DNA of 64,000 nucleotides, taken from positions 10,313,497 through 10,377,496 of the forward strand of contig NC_134542.1 of the NCBI RefSeq assembly GCF_050624435.1, written 5' to 3'. The DNA is from Tenrec ecaudatus. Its lineage: Eukaryota > Chordata > Mammalia > Afrosoricida > Tenrecidae. The notes under the pieces were generated by a model, which worked only from the letters and a program-made list of their open reading frames with translations, searched no databases and had not been told where the DNA came from. Every line of letters starts with the position of its first letter. The first letter of the stretch is position 1. Below are positions 1 through 10,019 of the stretch, one piece after another. The translations under genes and the position numbers were made by a program.

Positions 1-1067
1 GTGCTTGGCTCTCTGGGCATGCGTTAACGGACATTCCCATCCCTGTGCTAGCCTGCCTAACAATTATACACAATCACTGTTATCTTTGTTTGTTTTTCAT
101 CAATAACCAGACCTGTATGTTTTCAATAACAATCATTTTCTCACAGTGGGAAGGTTAGGAAGAATCTTCATGTGGCTTCATGAAGTGATAAATACTATGT
201 CAAAGAACAAACAAGAACATCTGATGAAACTAAAGACTTGATTGAAGAAACAAAACAATCTAGCATTGAGCAGTACGATCTAAGGATTCACCAAAGTCTT
301 GCTGGGAACAGAAATTCCCATAGAACTTAAGAACAGAGAATCCAGGAATTGACAAGAAGAAAATTCTGATTGGTTGGCATTTACAAAAATCATCTTTTAA
401 TGGACAAAGATGTAGCAGCTTATCTTAAGGCTATTTGGAAGCCTGGCCAGAGTGAATGCTCTTCCTGGGAGCATGCTGTGAGAGGAAGGTGTGTGGGGGG
501 AAGGAAGTGAGCTGCCTGCAGGCTTCCTGGGGCCTACTGGCTAGCTGACTTTAGAATGTTAGCTGAAAATAGGCAGTAACAGGAAAAAAAAAACAAAAAA
601 TCTCTGGGCTCTGGCCTACATTTTTGTGCGAAGCTTCTCCTCATGCCAAGTTCCCCCTTCACGGCACTATTATGGAAATGCTCTGTGTGCTCCTGCTTCA
701 TGGCCTTTGGTGAAGCAGGCAGAATGTGCCTTTGGTGACTCATCTGAGATCACTGGTATATCACTGTCAAATGACTTCTCATGGAAAGGGTGATAATTCT
801 CATTTTCAAGGAAGAGTAACTCAGAGAAAATCTTCCTCTGTCACATTTCCTTTCTGAACCTCTTGTCAGAGCTAGTACCCCAATCACTGATTGCTTCCCT
901 CTCTAACATTTCATCTTGCATGTTAACAGGAAAAGAGAAAAAGACAAACTCACCTTCCTTTAAGCAGATAGTAACCAGGAGTCACTCAAATAAAAGAAAT
1001 TCTTTGTGAGTTTGATAGTGAGGATAAGGAAGAAAATAGAAGAAAGATCCCCCCCCCCCTTTTTTTA
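1..1067. other. No recognisable gene or repeat
   Basis: Ordinary AT-leaning mammalian DNA with no long open frame and no repeat that I recognise. It ends in a C-run/T-run (1049-1067) next to the SINE that follows. Confidence 0.4.
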
Positions 1068-1275
1068 AGTCTCTTGTTGGTATAGATAGTCAATGAGCTA
1101 GCTGGTAAGCCAAAGGTTGGTGGATCGAGTCTACCCAGAGTTTCCCTGAAAGAAAGTCCAGGTGAGCTACTCACAAAAAATTCACTAATAGAAACTCCCC
1201 TATGGAACCCAGTGCTGTTCTGAAATGCATGGGCCGCCATCAGTTGGAGTCAGTCATGAGTTGCTATCTGTTTCA
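1068..1275 (+). repeat. AfroSINE, degenerate
   Basis: A tRNA-like head with a poor B box (GGTTGGTGGATCGAGTC) is followed by a body containing the family's 'CTATGGAACCC' and 'CATCAGTTGGAGTC' tail words. Heavily diverged, so an old copy. Confidence 0.6.
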
Positions 1276-1439
1276 TTACTACTTGTTGGAAAACCAGAGC
1301 GGTAGAATTCAGGTCCTATTTAGGCTCTTGTGGACTTATCTGAATTTTCTCCAGCTCCTATTCATGAGATTTTTAGTAGTTAATTCCTGAAAGGGTGATA
1401 GCCCATTCCTTCTCTGTAGTCTCTTCTTAGTCTGGTAAC

Positions 1440-1553
1440 TCAATGGAAGCCTGTTCCCTTTGGGTTATGCTGTTGGTATTTGAAGTAGCAGTGACACAGC
1501 ACCCAGCAACAGTCTCTCAACAGTTTTTAAGCCATCACAGTATGATAAATTGA
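1440..1553 (-). repeat. RTE LINE 5' segment, inverted
   Basis: The words CAGCAACAGTC...CACAGTATGATAAATTGACAGACA resemble the reverse complement of the 5' end of the afrotherian RTE element. The next segment continues the same LINE in forward orientation, so this looks like the inverted part of one insertion. Confidence 0.45.
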
Positions 1554-2985
1554 CAGACAAATGAGTATATACCACTTGAAGTTCAAGATCATCTCAAGAT
1601 CAAGTGTGATGCATTGAGCACTAGTGACAGAAGACAAGAAACATCATACATGGAGAAGACAAAAGTTTATTTAAAAGACAGGAAATAAAGAAATGATCAA
1701 GGTGAATGTCAAAAGAGATTCTGAACTTGCTCTTAATCATAGAGTAGCTAGGGTAAATGGAAGAAATGATGGGGTAAAATAGCCAATCAGAAGTTTTCAA
1801 AGGGCAGCTCAAGAGACAAAGTATTTTAATGAAATATGCAAAGACCTAGAGTTAGAAAACTCTAGACGGGAAGAAAGTGCTAAGCATATCTCAAACAAAA
1901 AATTGCTAAAGAAAAATTCAAGCTCTTAGTTGTATTGCAAGATTCTATGGTCAAAATATTGAATGATACAGGGAAGCATCCAAAAAAGATAGAAAGAATA
2001 CATGGTCACTGTACCAAAAAGAATGAGTAGATATTCAAATAGTTCAAGAGGTAGTATATGGTCCAGAACCAGTGATTGTGAGGAATAAGTCCGAGCTATA
2101 CTGAAGGCATTAACTAACAACAAGGCCCCCAAAATTGATGGGATACCAACTGAAATGTTTCAACAAGCACCAGAAGCACTCGTTTGTCTATGTCGACATT
2201 TGCCAGCAGCTACATGGCTTTCTGACTTGAAAAGAAATCCATATTTTACCCCTTCCAAAAATGTTGACCCAACAAAATGTGTCAATTATACAACAATATA
2301 ATTAATGTCACATGCAAGTAAAATGTTTCTGAAGATCACTTGACAACAGTTGTGACAGTACATTGACAGAGAGAGGTCAGAGTATCAGCCTGAATTCAGA
2401 AGAGAATATAGAACAAGGGATGTCATTGTTGAAGCCAGATGGATCTTGGCTGAAGGCAGAGCATACCAGAAAGATGTTTACTGATGTTTTACTGACTGTG
2501 TAGGTCACAGTAAATTATGGATAGCATGGAGAAGAATGGGAATTCCAGAACACTTCAAGTATCTGTGTGCAACGAACAGGGAAGATTATATGGTTTAAGG
2601 TCAGGACAGGAATGTGCCACTGAGTTTATGCCAAACCATAGTGACCCTATAGGGTAGGCTAGAACTGCCACTGTGAGTTTTAGGGACTCCAACTCTTTAT
2701 GGGACTAGAAAGCCCTGTTGACCAGTAGGTCGCCTCATGAGAAATGGAGAAAAGGTGGAAGTTGCCAGGACCCGTGTTGCTTGATTTAACCATCAATGTT
2801 CATAGAAGCAGCAGTCAGGGATCAAAAGAAACATTGCACTAGGGAGATCTGCACGTCTTTTGCAGCATGTCGGAAAGCAAGGTGTTTTCAGTGATGTGAA
2901 AATTGGACATTATCAAAAAAGAAAGAAAGAAAGTTAGACATTGAATAAGGAAAAGCATAGAAAAATTGATGCATTTGAATTGTGG
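1554..2985 (+). repeat. RTE (BovB-like) LINE, reverse-transcriptase part, decayed
   Basis: Conceptual translation in broken frames gives RTE-clade reverse transcriptase landmarks: KIDGIPTEMF near 2133-2160, then NYTTI, a TRDVIVEARWILAE-like stretch near 2415-2450, and GIPEHFKYL near 2540-2570. Stop codons and frameshifts are frequent, so no protein can be made. The C-terminal words 'IEKIDAFELWCW' (near 2955-2990) lie beyond a nested SINE. Such elements encode an endonuclease and a reverse transcriptase for target-primed retrotransposition. This is a fossil copy, 3'-truncated where an L1 3' end abuts it. Confidence 0.8.
2612..2722 (-). repeat. AfroSINE nested in RTE LINE
   Basis: Reverse-complement SINE words (ACCATAGTGACCCTATAGGG, GAACTGCC, GAGTTTTAGGGACTCC) interrupt the RTE reading at this point, and the RTE resumes after it. 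Confidence 0.65.
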
Positions 2986-2999
2986 TGCTGGCAAGGCCT

Positions 3000-3192
3000 G
3001 TCCTGTAAAAAGTATGGCCAGGGTGGGGGAGGAAGCGGGAATAAAATGAGGAGCTGATGCCAGGGGCTCAAGTAGAAAGAAAACATTTTGAAAAAGATGA
3101 TGACAACATATATACAGATGTGTTTGGCACAATGGATATATGTATGGATTGTGAGAAGAGCTGATAGTCCCAATAAAATAATAACTTAGAAA
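3000..3192 (+). repeat. L1-type LINE 3' end (family with CCCAATAAAAT terminus)
   Basis: Contains the unit 'ATGAGGAGCTGATGCCAGGG...CTCAAGTAGAAAG...TGGATATATGTATGGATTGTGAGAAGAGCTG' and ends in CCCAATAAAATAA. It is homologous to copies ending near 26682, 41460, 53835 and 63612, and to minus-strand 58120. All share the 3' end but start at different points, as expected for 5'-truncated LINE copies. Confidence 0.7.
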
Positions 3193-3194
3193 AA

Positions 3195-3330
3195 ATTATA
3201 TGATATGTGGATTATGTGTCCCCCCAAAATTACATGTGATTACTAATCCATCAACTCCACAATTACTTATGAAGAGATTGCTATTTGAAAGGAACACTTA
3301 AAAAAAAGTATGGTCAGAGTAATCCCTACA
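3195..3330 (+). repeat. MLT1-like LTR fragment
   Basis: The phrase TTATGTGTCCCCCCAAAATTACATG resembles the start of ancient MaLR (MLT1) LTRs common to placental mammals. Only this short segment is recognisable. Confidence 0.35.
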
Positions 3331-3590
3331 GGCAAAGACGGTGCATCTTACATATTTTTGACCTGTTGTCGGGAGAAAATAGCCCCTAGAAAAGGACACA
3401 ATGCTTGGTAATATATAGAACAAGTAAAAATGAGGATGGCCCTTAACGAGACTGACACCATGGCTGCAACCGTGGGCTAATGCATAAGGACAATTGTTGA
3501 GGATGGAGCAGCACTGGGCAGTGTATCGTTCAGCTGTGCCTACGATCGCTATGGGTTGAAATGAACTTTATGACACTTAACAACTTAACA
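3310..3590 (+). repeat. RTE LINE 3' end
   Basis: Words such as GACACAATGCTTGGTAA, AACGAGACTGACACCATGGCTGCAA and the terminal CTATGGGTTGAAATGAACTTTATG...CACTTAACAACTTAACAA match the RTE 3' end, the same tail used by AfroSINEs. Confidence 0.7.
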
Positions 3591-3594
3591 AAAC

Positions 3595-3830
3595 ATATCC
3601 TTTGTTTGCCTTGGAATAAGTGCATCCTGAATGCTCCTTGGGGTCAAGGATGGAGAGATTTTAAATACTTTGGATATGTTTTCAGGAGAGACGGGATCCT
3701 TGTGAAGGACATCATGTTTGCTAGGAAGGCATCAAGAAAGAGGAAGGCCCTTGTGGTAGTCAAGGATTATGTCAGCTACATGCTCCTGGCCAGGGGTGAA
3801 GTCAACCCTAGCGATTCATTCACAGGCTGA
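3595..3830 (+). repeat. RTE LINE fragment, C-terminal coding part
   Basis: Homologous to the RTE segment encoding the C-terminal part of ORF2: TGAATGCTCCTTGGGGTCAAGGATGG, then ACTTTGGATATGTTTTCAGGAG, then AAGGACATCATG. An open frame of 89 codons crosses it, but it is a fragment and not a gene. Confidence 0.65.
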
Positions 3831-4238
3831 TGACATCTTTTTTATGTCATGAGCCTTTTTCTAAGAGCAAGATGAATCAAGATTATCTCCCTCTATGGGA
3901 CATCGCCTTCTTCCTTGCTGGAATGTCAGTGGGACTGTGCCTGCCTTGAGAGGTGGCCCCATGTAGACTACCTGATCGTGAGAATTCCCGGTGACCTGCC
4001 ATGTTCCTACTGACTTGGATCCAGGAGGCTCTTCACCCACCAGCCTGTGGTCTCTGTGCTTCTGGGTCCACCATTCCGCATCACTGGCATGTGGGTTATG
4101 TGAATCTGAAGAGGGCCCTATGTATTGGCATCGGACCCATGGACTTGAGTTGAACTGGACTAGAATACCTTCTTCTATAGGCCTACTTCTTGCTGTAGAA
4201 CTCTTTCTTATACATAGATGGGGTCACTGGATTTGTTT

Positions 4239-4246
4239 CTCTAGAC
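4239..4246. repeat. Left target-site duplication of the hAT element
   Basis: CTCTAGAC here matches CCCTAGAC at 5063-5070 with one mismatch. Eight-base duplications are the hallmark of hAT insertion. Confidence 0.8.
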
Positions 4247-4435
4247 CAGGGTACTCACACTTTTTTAGCATGTGAGCTACTTATAAAATGATCAAGTCAA
4301 AATGCTCTACCAACTACAAAAATGTAAAAGATATATTTTATTTACTTATTTATTCATAAATGCATTGTATTGGACAACACAACACAATTAACTATGTACA
4401 TTTTTGGTCATGACCTGAGTTAACTCTGATGACTT

Positions 4436-4699
4436 TCACTGAATGGAATGAGCCAGGGATGCATCGTCCACACAGTAACTGCTGACAGCCAGCCTCAAGC
4501 ACACTTCCAAATGGTCATCAGTCATGGTGGAACAGTACTTGGACGTAACGGTGTTTATGTGGGAAAAGACTGACTCACATAAAAAAGTAGAACCAAATAA
4601 TGCAGCCAAGGAAATAGCACATTTTCTCACGAGTTCCAGAACTGTTCCTGCGCTCTGGGCTCCAGCTAAATGTCGACCTTCAGCGTCAAAATCTCCCAT
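4436..4699 (-). pseudogene. hAT transposase C-terminal remnant
   Basis: An 87-codon open frame ends in the hAT dimerisation region. The motif LCESVFSHINTVTSKY, followed by a T-DDHLEVCLRLAVSSY-like segment, is the conserved C-terminal hATC block of Charlie/ZBED-type transposases. The catalytic DDE domain and the zinc finger are absent because the element is internally deleted. The frame opens before the domain without a credible start. In an intact element this region mediates transposase multimerisation. Here it is a relic, although the frame is open through the motif, which suggests a fairly young or still-similar copy. Confidence 0.7.
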
Positions 4700-4884
4700 T
4701 CCATATCAAAGTGATGCGTTTTTGTCTTCTTACTTGGTCCAACTCCCCCATCATTTTAATATCCTTTCTTATGTTTAAGAGAAAAAAAAAAACAAGGTCT
4801 AAAAATTGGTGATAACTTAGCTTGTCAGTTTTGTTGCTCTTAGCGCAGTTGTTTGTGTATGTGTCTGACACCTAAGATTGCATC

Positions 4885-4973
4885 TGATTGGCTGTGCTAT
4901 ATATCAGTTGAGTTATAGGATTGATGATTGGCTGTGCTATATATCAATTAAGCTGCGGGATTGATGATAGGCT
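4885..4973. repeat. 40-bp tandem repeat inside the hAT element
   Basis: GATTGGCTGTGCTATATATC starts at 4885 and again at 4925, with a third partial unit (GATAGGCTC) at 4965, giving a period of 40 bases. It lies about 90-175 bp from the element's right terminus. Confidence 0.75.
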
Positions 4974-5062
4974 CACGTCAATTTTTTTTTATACCATGCG
5001 ATCTACCCACACTACATTTGCAATCGGCTAGTAGATCGCGATTGACATGTTGAGCACCCCTG

Positions 5063-5070
5063 CCCTAGAC
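5063..5070. repeat. Right target-site duplication of the hAT element
   Basis: CCCTAGAC, the partner of 4239-4246. Confidence 0.8.
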
Positions 5071-5144
5071 AACCTGGGCTTAACACAGCCCTCGGCAAGG
5101 TGTTTTAATACAGTTGCTACAACATGGACTCAAAGGTAAGACTA

Positions 5145-5245
5145 ATTGTGAGGGTGGGGCAGGACAGGGCTATGTTTAATTCTGTTGTACAAAGGTTGCT
5201 ATGAGTCAGAATAAAGTCAATGGCCCTGGACAACATAAACAATGT
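5145..5245 (+). repeat. AfroSINE/RTE 3' tail fragment
   Basis: TTCTGTTGTACAAAGGTTGCTATGAGTCAGAA followed by AAGTCAATGGCCCTGGACAACA is the shared 3' tail of the RTE LINE and the AfroSINE. The SINE head is missing, so it may be either. Confidence 0.55.
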
Positions 5246-5449
5246 CATTTTCAATTTCTTCCCTCTCCCCTGAAAAAACAATGGGTTTTTCGTCCCTGTA
5301 AGAATAATGTGTTTTCTTTTTACTCCCTGATCTGTATGTAACATTAAATTCTTGGCTAGCTCAGACAGAATACAGAAGCAGTGCACCAGACAACCATGAC
5401 CTCAGTTGAACCAAAGAACACCAGGAAAGAGAACTTAAAGCCTGAGGAA

Positions 5450-5935
5450 CTGGCTGTTGGGCACATGGGCGCCATCCAGTAATAAGTAATGATACCCTAC
5501 CCAGAATCCTTTTTGTCACAGTCTCCATTTTGAACACCTGTTTTGCAAGCACCCAATTACCATAAACCTACCCAATGTGTGCTCAACTCCTGGAAGTGTC
5601 CACCTCCTTTCATGAATACACAAAACAAAAACCTCATGGCCATTGTATGGCTGACAACTTATAGAGCCCTTCCCGGGCAGAACTGTCCCTGTGAATTTCC
5701 AAGGCTGGCAATCTCCAAGGGAATCGAAAGCCCCATTTTTCTCCCTCAGAGTGGCTGGTGGTTTCCAACTGCCAACCTGGCAGTTAACAGCCCAATGAGT
5801 AACCCAAATCCATTAAAAACCTCTCCTTTTCTCTTATCTGTGACTGGTAGTTCTGTGTCCCCTTCATTTTCTATTCAATAAACCTTTGCAAGTGCTTCTT
5901 TCTTTAATAAATCTTTTTGTGTGGTAAGCTTGGTT
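5450..5935 (+). repeat. Possible solo LTR of an old endogenous retrovirus, interrupted by a SINE
   Basis: The stretch ends with TTCAATAAACCTTTGC and then TTTAATAAATC, polyadenylation-like signals followed by a short T/C-rich segment as in the R region of gammaretrovirus-type LTRs. No internal retroviral genes are seen nearby. Boundaries and family are uncertain. Confidence 0.3.
5640..5812 (-). repeat. AfroSINE
   Basis: Reverse-complement words: GCAGAACTGTCCCTGTGAATTTCCAAGGCT, GAGTGGCTGGTGG, CAACCTGGCAGTTAACAGCCCAATG. These are the standard minus-strand SINE landmarks. Confidence 0.75.
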
Positions 5936-6083
5936 CCCTGTTTGGTTATTCTTACTGAGCTGGGAAAGAATTATGGCTCATTTTCTAGATCCACTAAGAA
6001 AATCTCTAAGGGGATTATTTTATATTTTCATAAAACATACACCCATTTCCTACGGGGAAGAGAAGAAATAGAGGGGCAGGGAA

Positions 6084-6119
<36 letters not shown>

Positions 6120-6604
6120 GGAACTCCGCTATAGTATTTTCATAAAGAAATGATACTTTCATACTGAAGTTGTCCACATGTCATAGACCGTGGCTGAGGA
6201 GTTAGAGATTCCGACGAACTGGGGCCTGGAATTATGTCACCATTGTCCTGAAAGAACCCTGGATTCGAAGAGTGGCTTCCTCGGTGCCGTCCGATGACTT
6301 TCCAAGAGGCTTGAATAGGTCTTGAAACCACTGAAGTGTTTCTTCTCATGGTAACAACATTCTTAGAGTCCATAAACTTTTAAAAATTAAGACAAAAACT
6401 TTAAAAATGGAAACAAATGACAGCATTGCCATCGAGAGGACTCCAACTGAGAATGACCCTTTCTGGAGTCCCAAGGTTGTCGCTTTTTACAGAAGCAAAA
6501 AGCCCAATCTTGCTCCCTTAGGGAAGCTGAGGACGGGGGTTGAATTACTGTTTAGCAGTCCAAAACTTCCCCAAGAGAGCCACCATGGCTGCCTTACTTA
6601 CAGC
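5936..6604. other. No gene; GA microsatellite inside
   Basis: Nothing recognised apart from the (GA)n tract listed separately. Short open frames here have no similarity that I can see. Confidence 0.4.
6081..6119. repeat. (GA)n microsatellite
   Basis: About 19 GA units with one interruption (AAAGA). Confidence 0.95.
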
Positions 6605-6835
6605 CTATAACCCATTGGCATCAAGCTGATTCTAACTTAGAAAACCCTATATAGAGCTGCCAAGACTATCCACTTACAAGAACTACAAAAATATCAGTCA
6701 AGATCATGAGTCGTATAAGATTATAAAGCCTATAAACTTCATCTTTCTCTTTGGAGTGGCTGGTGAGTTTGAACCAGCAACCTTTCCATTCATAGTTCAT
6801 AACATACCTAATAACATCACCAAGACTTCTTGGTC
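6605..6835 (-). repeat. AfroSINE
   Basis: Begins with the tail words TAACCCATTGGCATCAAGCTGATTC and continues through TTTGGAGTGGCTGGTGAGTTTGAACCAGCAACC to the head. Diverged, near full length. Confidence 0.7.
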
Positions 6836-8667
6836 AGAGTCCACCAATTCCTCTATTTGATTATCTGACACAAACTTTCCTCAGACTTGCGAGAATGTTA
6901 CAATCACTTTAAATACTAAATCCAATGCAGTTCCTTGCCGTGTCCGACCTGCAGCACAGCCCCTACCTAGACCTGGCCAGTCGTGCCTCCCGGGTTTCCT
7001 GGTGTTGTAATGACTCCTCACGGAGAAGTGATGGTTCACTGTGCGTTCTTGCCTTCTGTTAGGTGGGCCGCCGGGAGCCATGCCAGGCGCATTGGCACCT
7101 AAAGCCCAGCCATGTGTCAGAGGAAGTTTGCATCAAAAGCCATGTGAGGCGGAGCCTTGAGAATTCAGGGTCCCGCTCGACAGCCAGGCACAACTAACAA
7201 AACTTACTGTGACAGCTTGTGCTCGAGTGACTGGATCTTCTTCCACATTTGAGAATGCAGCTCTCTGTTTCCACATTGGAGAGAAGGAGCCTGGCCTCCT
7301 GGTTCTTTCCCTCCAGGTGCAATTGAAAGGAATCACACTCGTGACCTTGCCTTCAGAAAGGGCCGTATATGGAAGTCTATGATCCTAGCAGAGCAGAACT
7401 GTGTCTCATCAACCACTGGTGACTTTCATTCATCTAAGGTCTTTGTATTTCAACTAAGAAACCTCCCTATGACCAAGACAATATGTGTCACCGATGCCCG
7501 TGCCGGACTCGGCAACGAACATACCTGCCAGCCTGCTGGCGTTCTCTGCCTTGAACGCAAGATAAAAGGGTCTATCCCTGTTGCGTCAACAAATTCCCAT
7601 CTCAGCTGAAAGTTACTTGACACGCTGCTCACGATGCAACTTGTTGAGACAGCTAAGACTGTTACGGATATCTCTGACAGTTACTGAAAACCTGTGGCTT
7701 CATCCAAGATAAAAGTGGCTGAAAACTAAGCCAACCAAAAATACCTAAACCAACAGTTTGGTTTGTGGGTTCACCTGCCACGTGGAGATTAGCTTCCCGG
7801 GCCTTCTTGCTGTTTTCTGGGCCATTGAAGCAAGCTGGATGCCCTGGTGGTTGTTTTATTACCAGAAAGGAATCTACATTCGGGAGTCCATGAGTTGTCC
7901 TCTGAATCCGAGCTGGGTCGTAAACTAGGGAATGAAAGTAGTTCACAAACATGCTAGAGGTAATGTGGGTCTTTGCCATCAAGGGCAATGGATTTTCCCA
8001 TGGCTGGGCCTGCACATCTTCAGTGAACATCAAAGTCTTAGTGTAAGCACTCCCCAGTGCATAGACTAATAAAAGTTTCTGCTTGAGCAAACCAATCAAC
8101 CCTTCCAGATCTGTTAGAACCATTCTATTCACGGCGATAAACTCCTATAGCTTGTGAAGAATTCTGGGAGGATGACTCACAGGTTGTTTTAAGGTATCAG
8201 GTGTGATAACTTAGAAGCACCAGTCACTGAAGGTCTCTCATCTCAGGCCCAAGGGGATATTATCTCCCTTCCCTAGAATAAAAACGAGCCTTTACTGGCC
8301 TTGAACTAATCTCTTGGGAGTGAATGCGGTTTGGTTAAATGTTCATGAAGGTAAAAGCTTCACAAAATGAAATGCTTTTACAAATTGGACCGGAACCCTT
8401 TCAAGGATGGGGTGTTAGGAATGGTTTCTCACATTTCCTGATTTGGATGAATCGGAGAACTCTGTAAAGCAGTTCCTAAACTTTTGCAAACAAACAGCAG
8501 CAACATCTTACACTTCACCTTCTCCTGTGCTGCTCAGATTTGTTCATGGATAATGCTCGGAGTTCTTGCTGGACAACACATTCTTCTACATTTACTGGCT
8601 GCCAACAGTGATTTCATTCAGGGGTTTACTCTGAAGAATGGAACTATATCAATCATTTCCTTTCAAG
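6836..8667. other. Non-repeat stretch without a recognised gene
   Basis: No SINE, LINE or SPIN sequence recognised. It includes one relatively long minus-strand frame (7662-8132, separate entry). GC content looks slightly higher around 6940-7100. Confidence 0.35.
7662..8132 (-). other. Unrecognised 156-codon open frame
   Basis: The longest uninterrupted minus-strand frame in this non-repeat stretch. The predicted product shows no signal peptide, membrane segment or catalytic motif that I recognise. It has short segments of ordinary composition such as YFHSLVYDPARIQRTT and an NQTVGLGIFGW stretch. No splice sites, promoter or neighbouring exons support it, and adjacent minus-strand frames at 7450-7632 and 7133-7336 are equally anonymous. 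It could be chance, or the trace of an old endogenous retroelement gene. I would not call it a gene without homology or transcript evidence. Confidence 0.15.
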
Positions 8668-8835
8668 GGGAAACCCTGGTGACATAGTAAGTGACAGTAA
8701 GCTTTGAGCTGCAATTACTGCAAGGTTGTAGTTAAAACCTGGAGAATGATGAGGTTTTCTATCACCTGTAGGTTCTCGGACCTGTAGGGTCGATATGAGT
8801 CAATCGATTTGATAGCAGTACATTTTGTTATGCTT
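8668..8835 (+). repeat. AfroSINE
   Basis: Head-like AAGGTTGTAGTTAAAACC, then GGTTCTCGGACCTGTAGGGTCGATATGAGTCAATCGATTTGATAGCAGT, the characteristic 3' tail. Confidence 0.7.
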
Positions 8836-9277
8836 CTTTGGTTCATTCTTCTAATTATTAAGCCTCCCCCCTCAAGGGTTTAGAAATGAAGTTTAGAATG
8901 CACGTTTCCTGAGACTATTGTCCCAAGATGATGTCTAATCATCTGTCTTCTTGGACAGCCCAACGGTAATCTTGGTCTACTTCTGTACCACAAGATTGTC
9001 TCAAAATTCCTATAGATTATTGTCATTCCACTGATCACCTAGCTGTGCACATGTAGGGTCATTTAAATATCATGATACCTAAAAACCCATTTCTTAAAGT
9101 CATAAATTATCATCTGTCCTAATATGTGGGAGGGATTAGCCAATAAAACCAGACTTACTGGATTTGTTTATTTATCTGTAGTTTCACCTGGTGAAATTGT
9201 TCACCACAGATTAGTAAATGAGCAAAATTAGGCCCTTGGGTGCCTTGCTTAGTGGTGAATTCACCCTGGACTATAAA
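8836..9277. other. No recognisable feature
   Basis: AT-rich DNA with no recognised repeat or coding sequence. Confidence 0.4.
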
Positions 9278-9352
9278 GCCTTCCTATCTATTCATTCACT
9301 GAATAAGCAAATATCCGTCGACTGCTCCAAGCCAGCCACTGCACTGGGTCTT
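9278..9352 (-). repeat. L2/MIR 3' end relic
   Basis: TATCTATTCATTCACTGAATAAGCAAATATCCGTCGACTGCTCCAAGCCAGCCACTG is a diverged reverse complement of the L2/MIR terminal word (ATTCATT...AAATATTTATTGA...GCACTG). Confidence 0.5.
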
Positions 9353-9379
9353 AACAGTACGATGGAGTGCGCTCCAATG

Positions 9380-9560
9380 AGAACCTGGCTTCCCAAATGG
9401 CTACCACCAGTGCCTCCCCTACCTGTATTTGGAATCCCTTTCCTCCCTGCATGGTGGTATCTGCTTACCAAGCCCTTGAATCTGGATGGGCTCTGTGGCT
9501 TTGATGGCCAATAAAACAGGTGGAAGTGATAAGATGCCAGATTCCAGGTTCAAGCTCGAG
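9380..9560 (+). repeat. Possible ancient mammalian interspersed repeat
   Basis: The phrase CTGGATGGGCTCTGTGGCTTTGATGGCCAATAAAACAGGTGGAAGTGATAAGATGCCAGATTCCAGG follows the pattern of a common old mammalian repeat (GGGCC-TGTGACTTG-TTTGACCAATAGAA-...-GAAGTGAC). I cannot name it with confidence. Confidence 0.35.
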
Positions 9561-9814
9561 CCCTAGAGGAAAGCAGAGAGGCTAGCTATGTCAGTGATCG
9601 GGTATTCCAGCTACCCCAGTCCCGACAGGAGACTACATGGAACTTATCAAATGAGTTCACCCTCAGTTGCCCAATGACCTGAACTCGATGGAGGATTCCA
9701 AACATGGATTTCACAGGTGAGTTCAATCCACCAGCCTGCAAGAATACTAACAAACTATTGCTGAAGACAACAAACTCAGGTGGTGTGCACTCAGCCATAG
9801 ATGATGGAACACAC

Positions 9815-10000
9815 AGTCCCTACTCTCCTGGAACTTACAGGTTAGTAGGTACCAAAGGAGACTAAGTAAATGATCATAAAAATAAATGGAAAGTAGCACG
9901 GTGAGGAGGATTAAGGGAAGTCTTATGAGGCTATAGACACAAAGCAGGAGGATAGTAACAAGTTTGGGGTCAGGAAAAACTTCTGTGAGGCAATGAAGTT
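9815..10000 (+). repeat. Possible L2-like fragment
   Basis: CTCCTGGAACTTACAGGTTAGTAGG followed by GTAAATGATCATAAAAATAAATGG fits the common 'ctggagcttacagtctagtaggg ... aataaataa' motif of ancient mammalian repeats. Edges uncertain. Confidence 0.35.
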
Positions 10001-10019
10001 TAGGCTGAGGCGGTGCAGA

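Larger units (their letters stand above)
4247..5062 (-). mobile_element. hAT-superfamily DNA transposon, 816 bp, internally deleted
   Basis: The left end CAGGGTACTCA and the right end TGAGCACCCCTG are imperfect terminal inverted repeats, flanked by 8-bp target duplications (4239-4246 and 5063-5070). The minus strand carries the C-terminal end of a hAT transposase (4436-4699). Near 4885-4973 a 40-bp unit containing GATTGGCTGTGCTATATATCA occurs twice plus a partial third copy, a subterminal repeat of the sort that could bind transposase. It resembles hAT families that spread across vertebrates (OposCharlie/OC type), but the family name is not certain. It cannot encode a complete transposase. 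Confidence 0.8.
3835..5087 (-). repeat. LTR-like repeat, family A, split by a hAT insertion
   Basis: Minus-strand copy of a repeat seen also at 33811-34315 and 51796-52296. Its 5' terminus (TGTGTTAAGCCCAGGTTGTCTAGAG... on the minus strand) lies at 5087, and the rest continues beyond the inserted hAT at 4246 and below. Other copies begin TGTTAG and end ACCACA, the TG...CA pattern of an LTR. The far end near 3835 is uncertain. Confidence 0.5.

Noticed and set aside
4436-4699. Possible domesticated hAT transposase gene
   Set aside because: Only the C-terminal hATC part remains inside a deleted element with both termini and target duplications, so it is a transposon relic.
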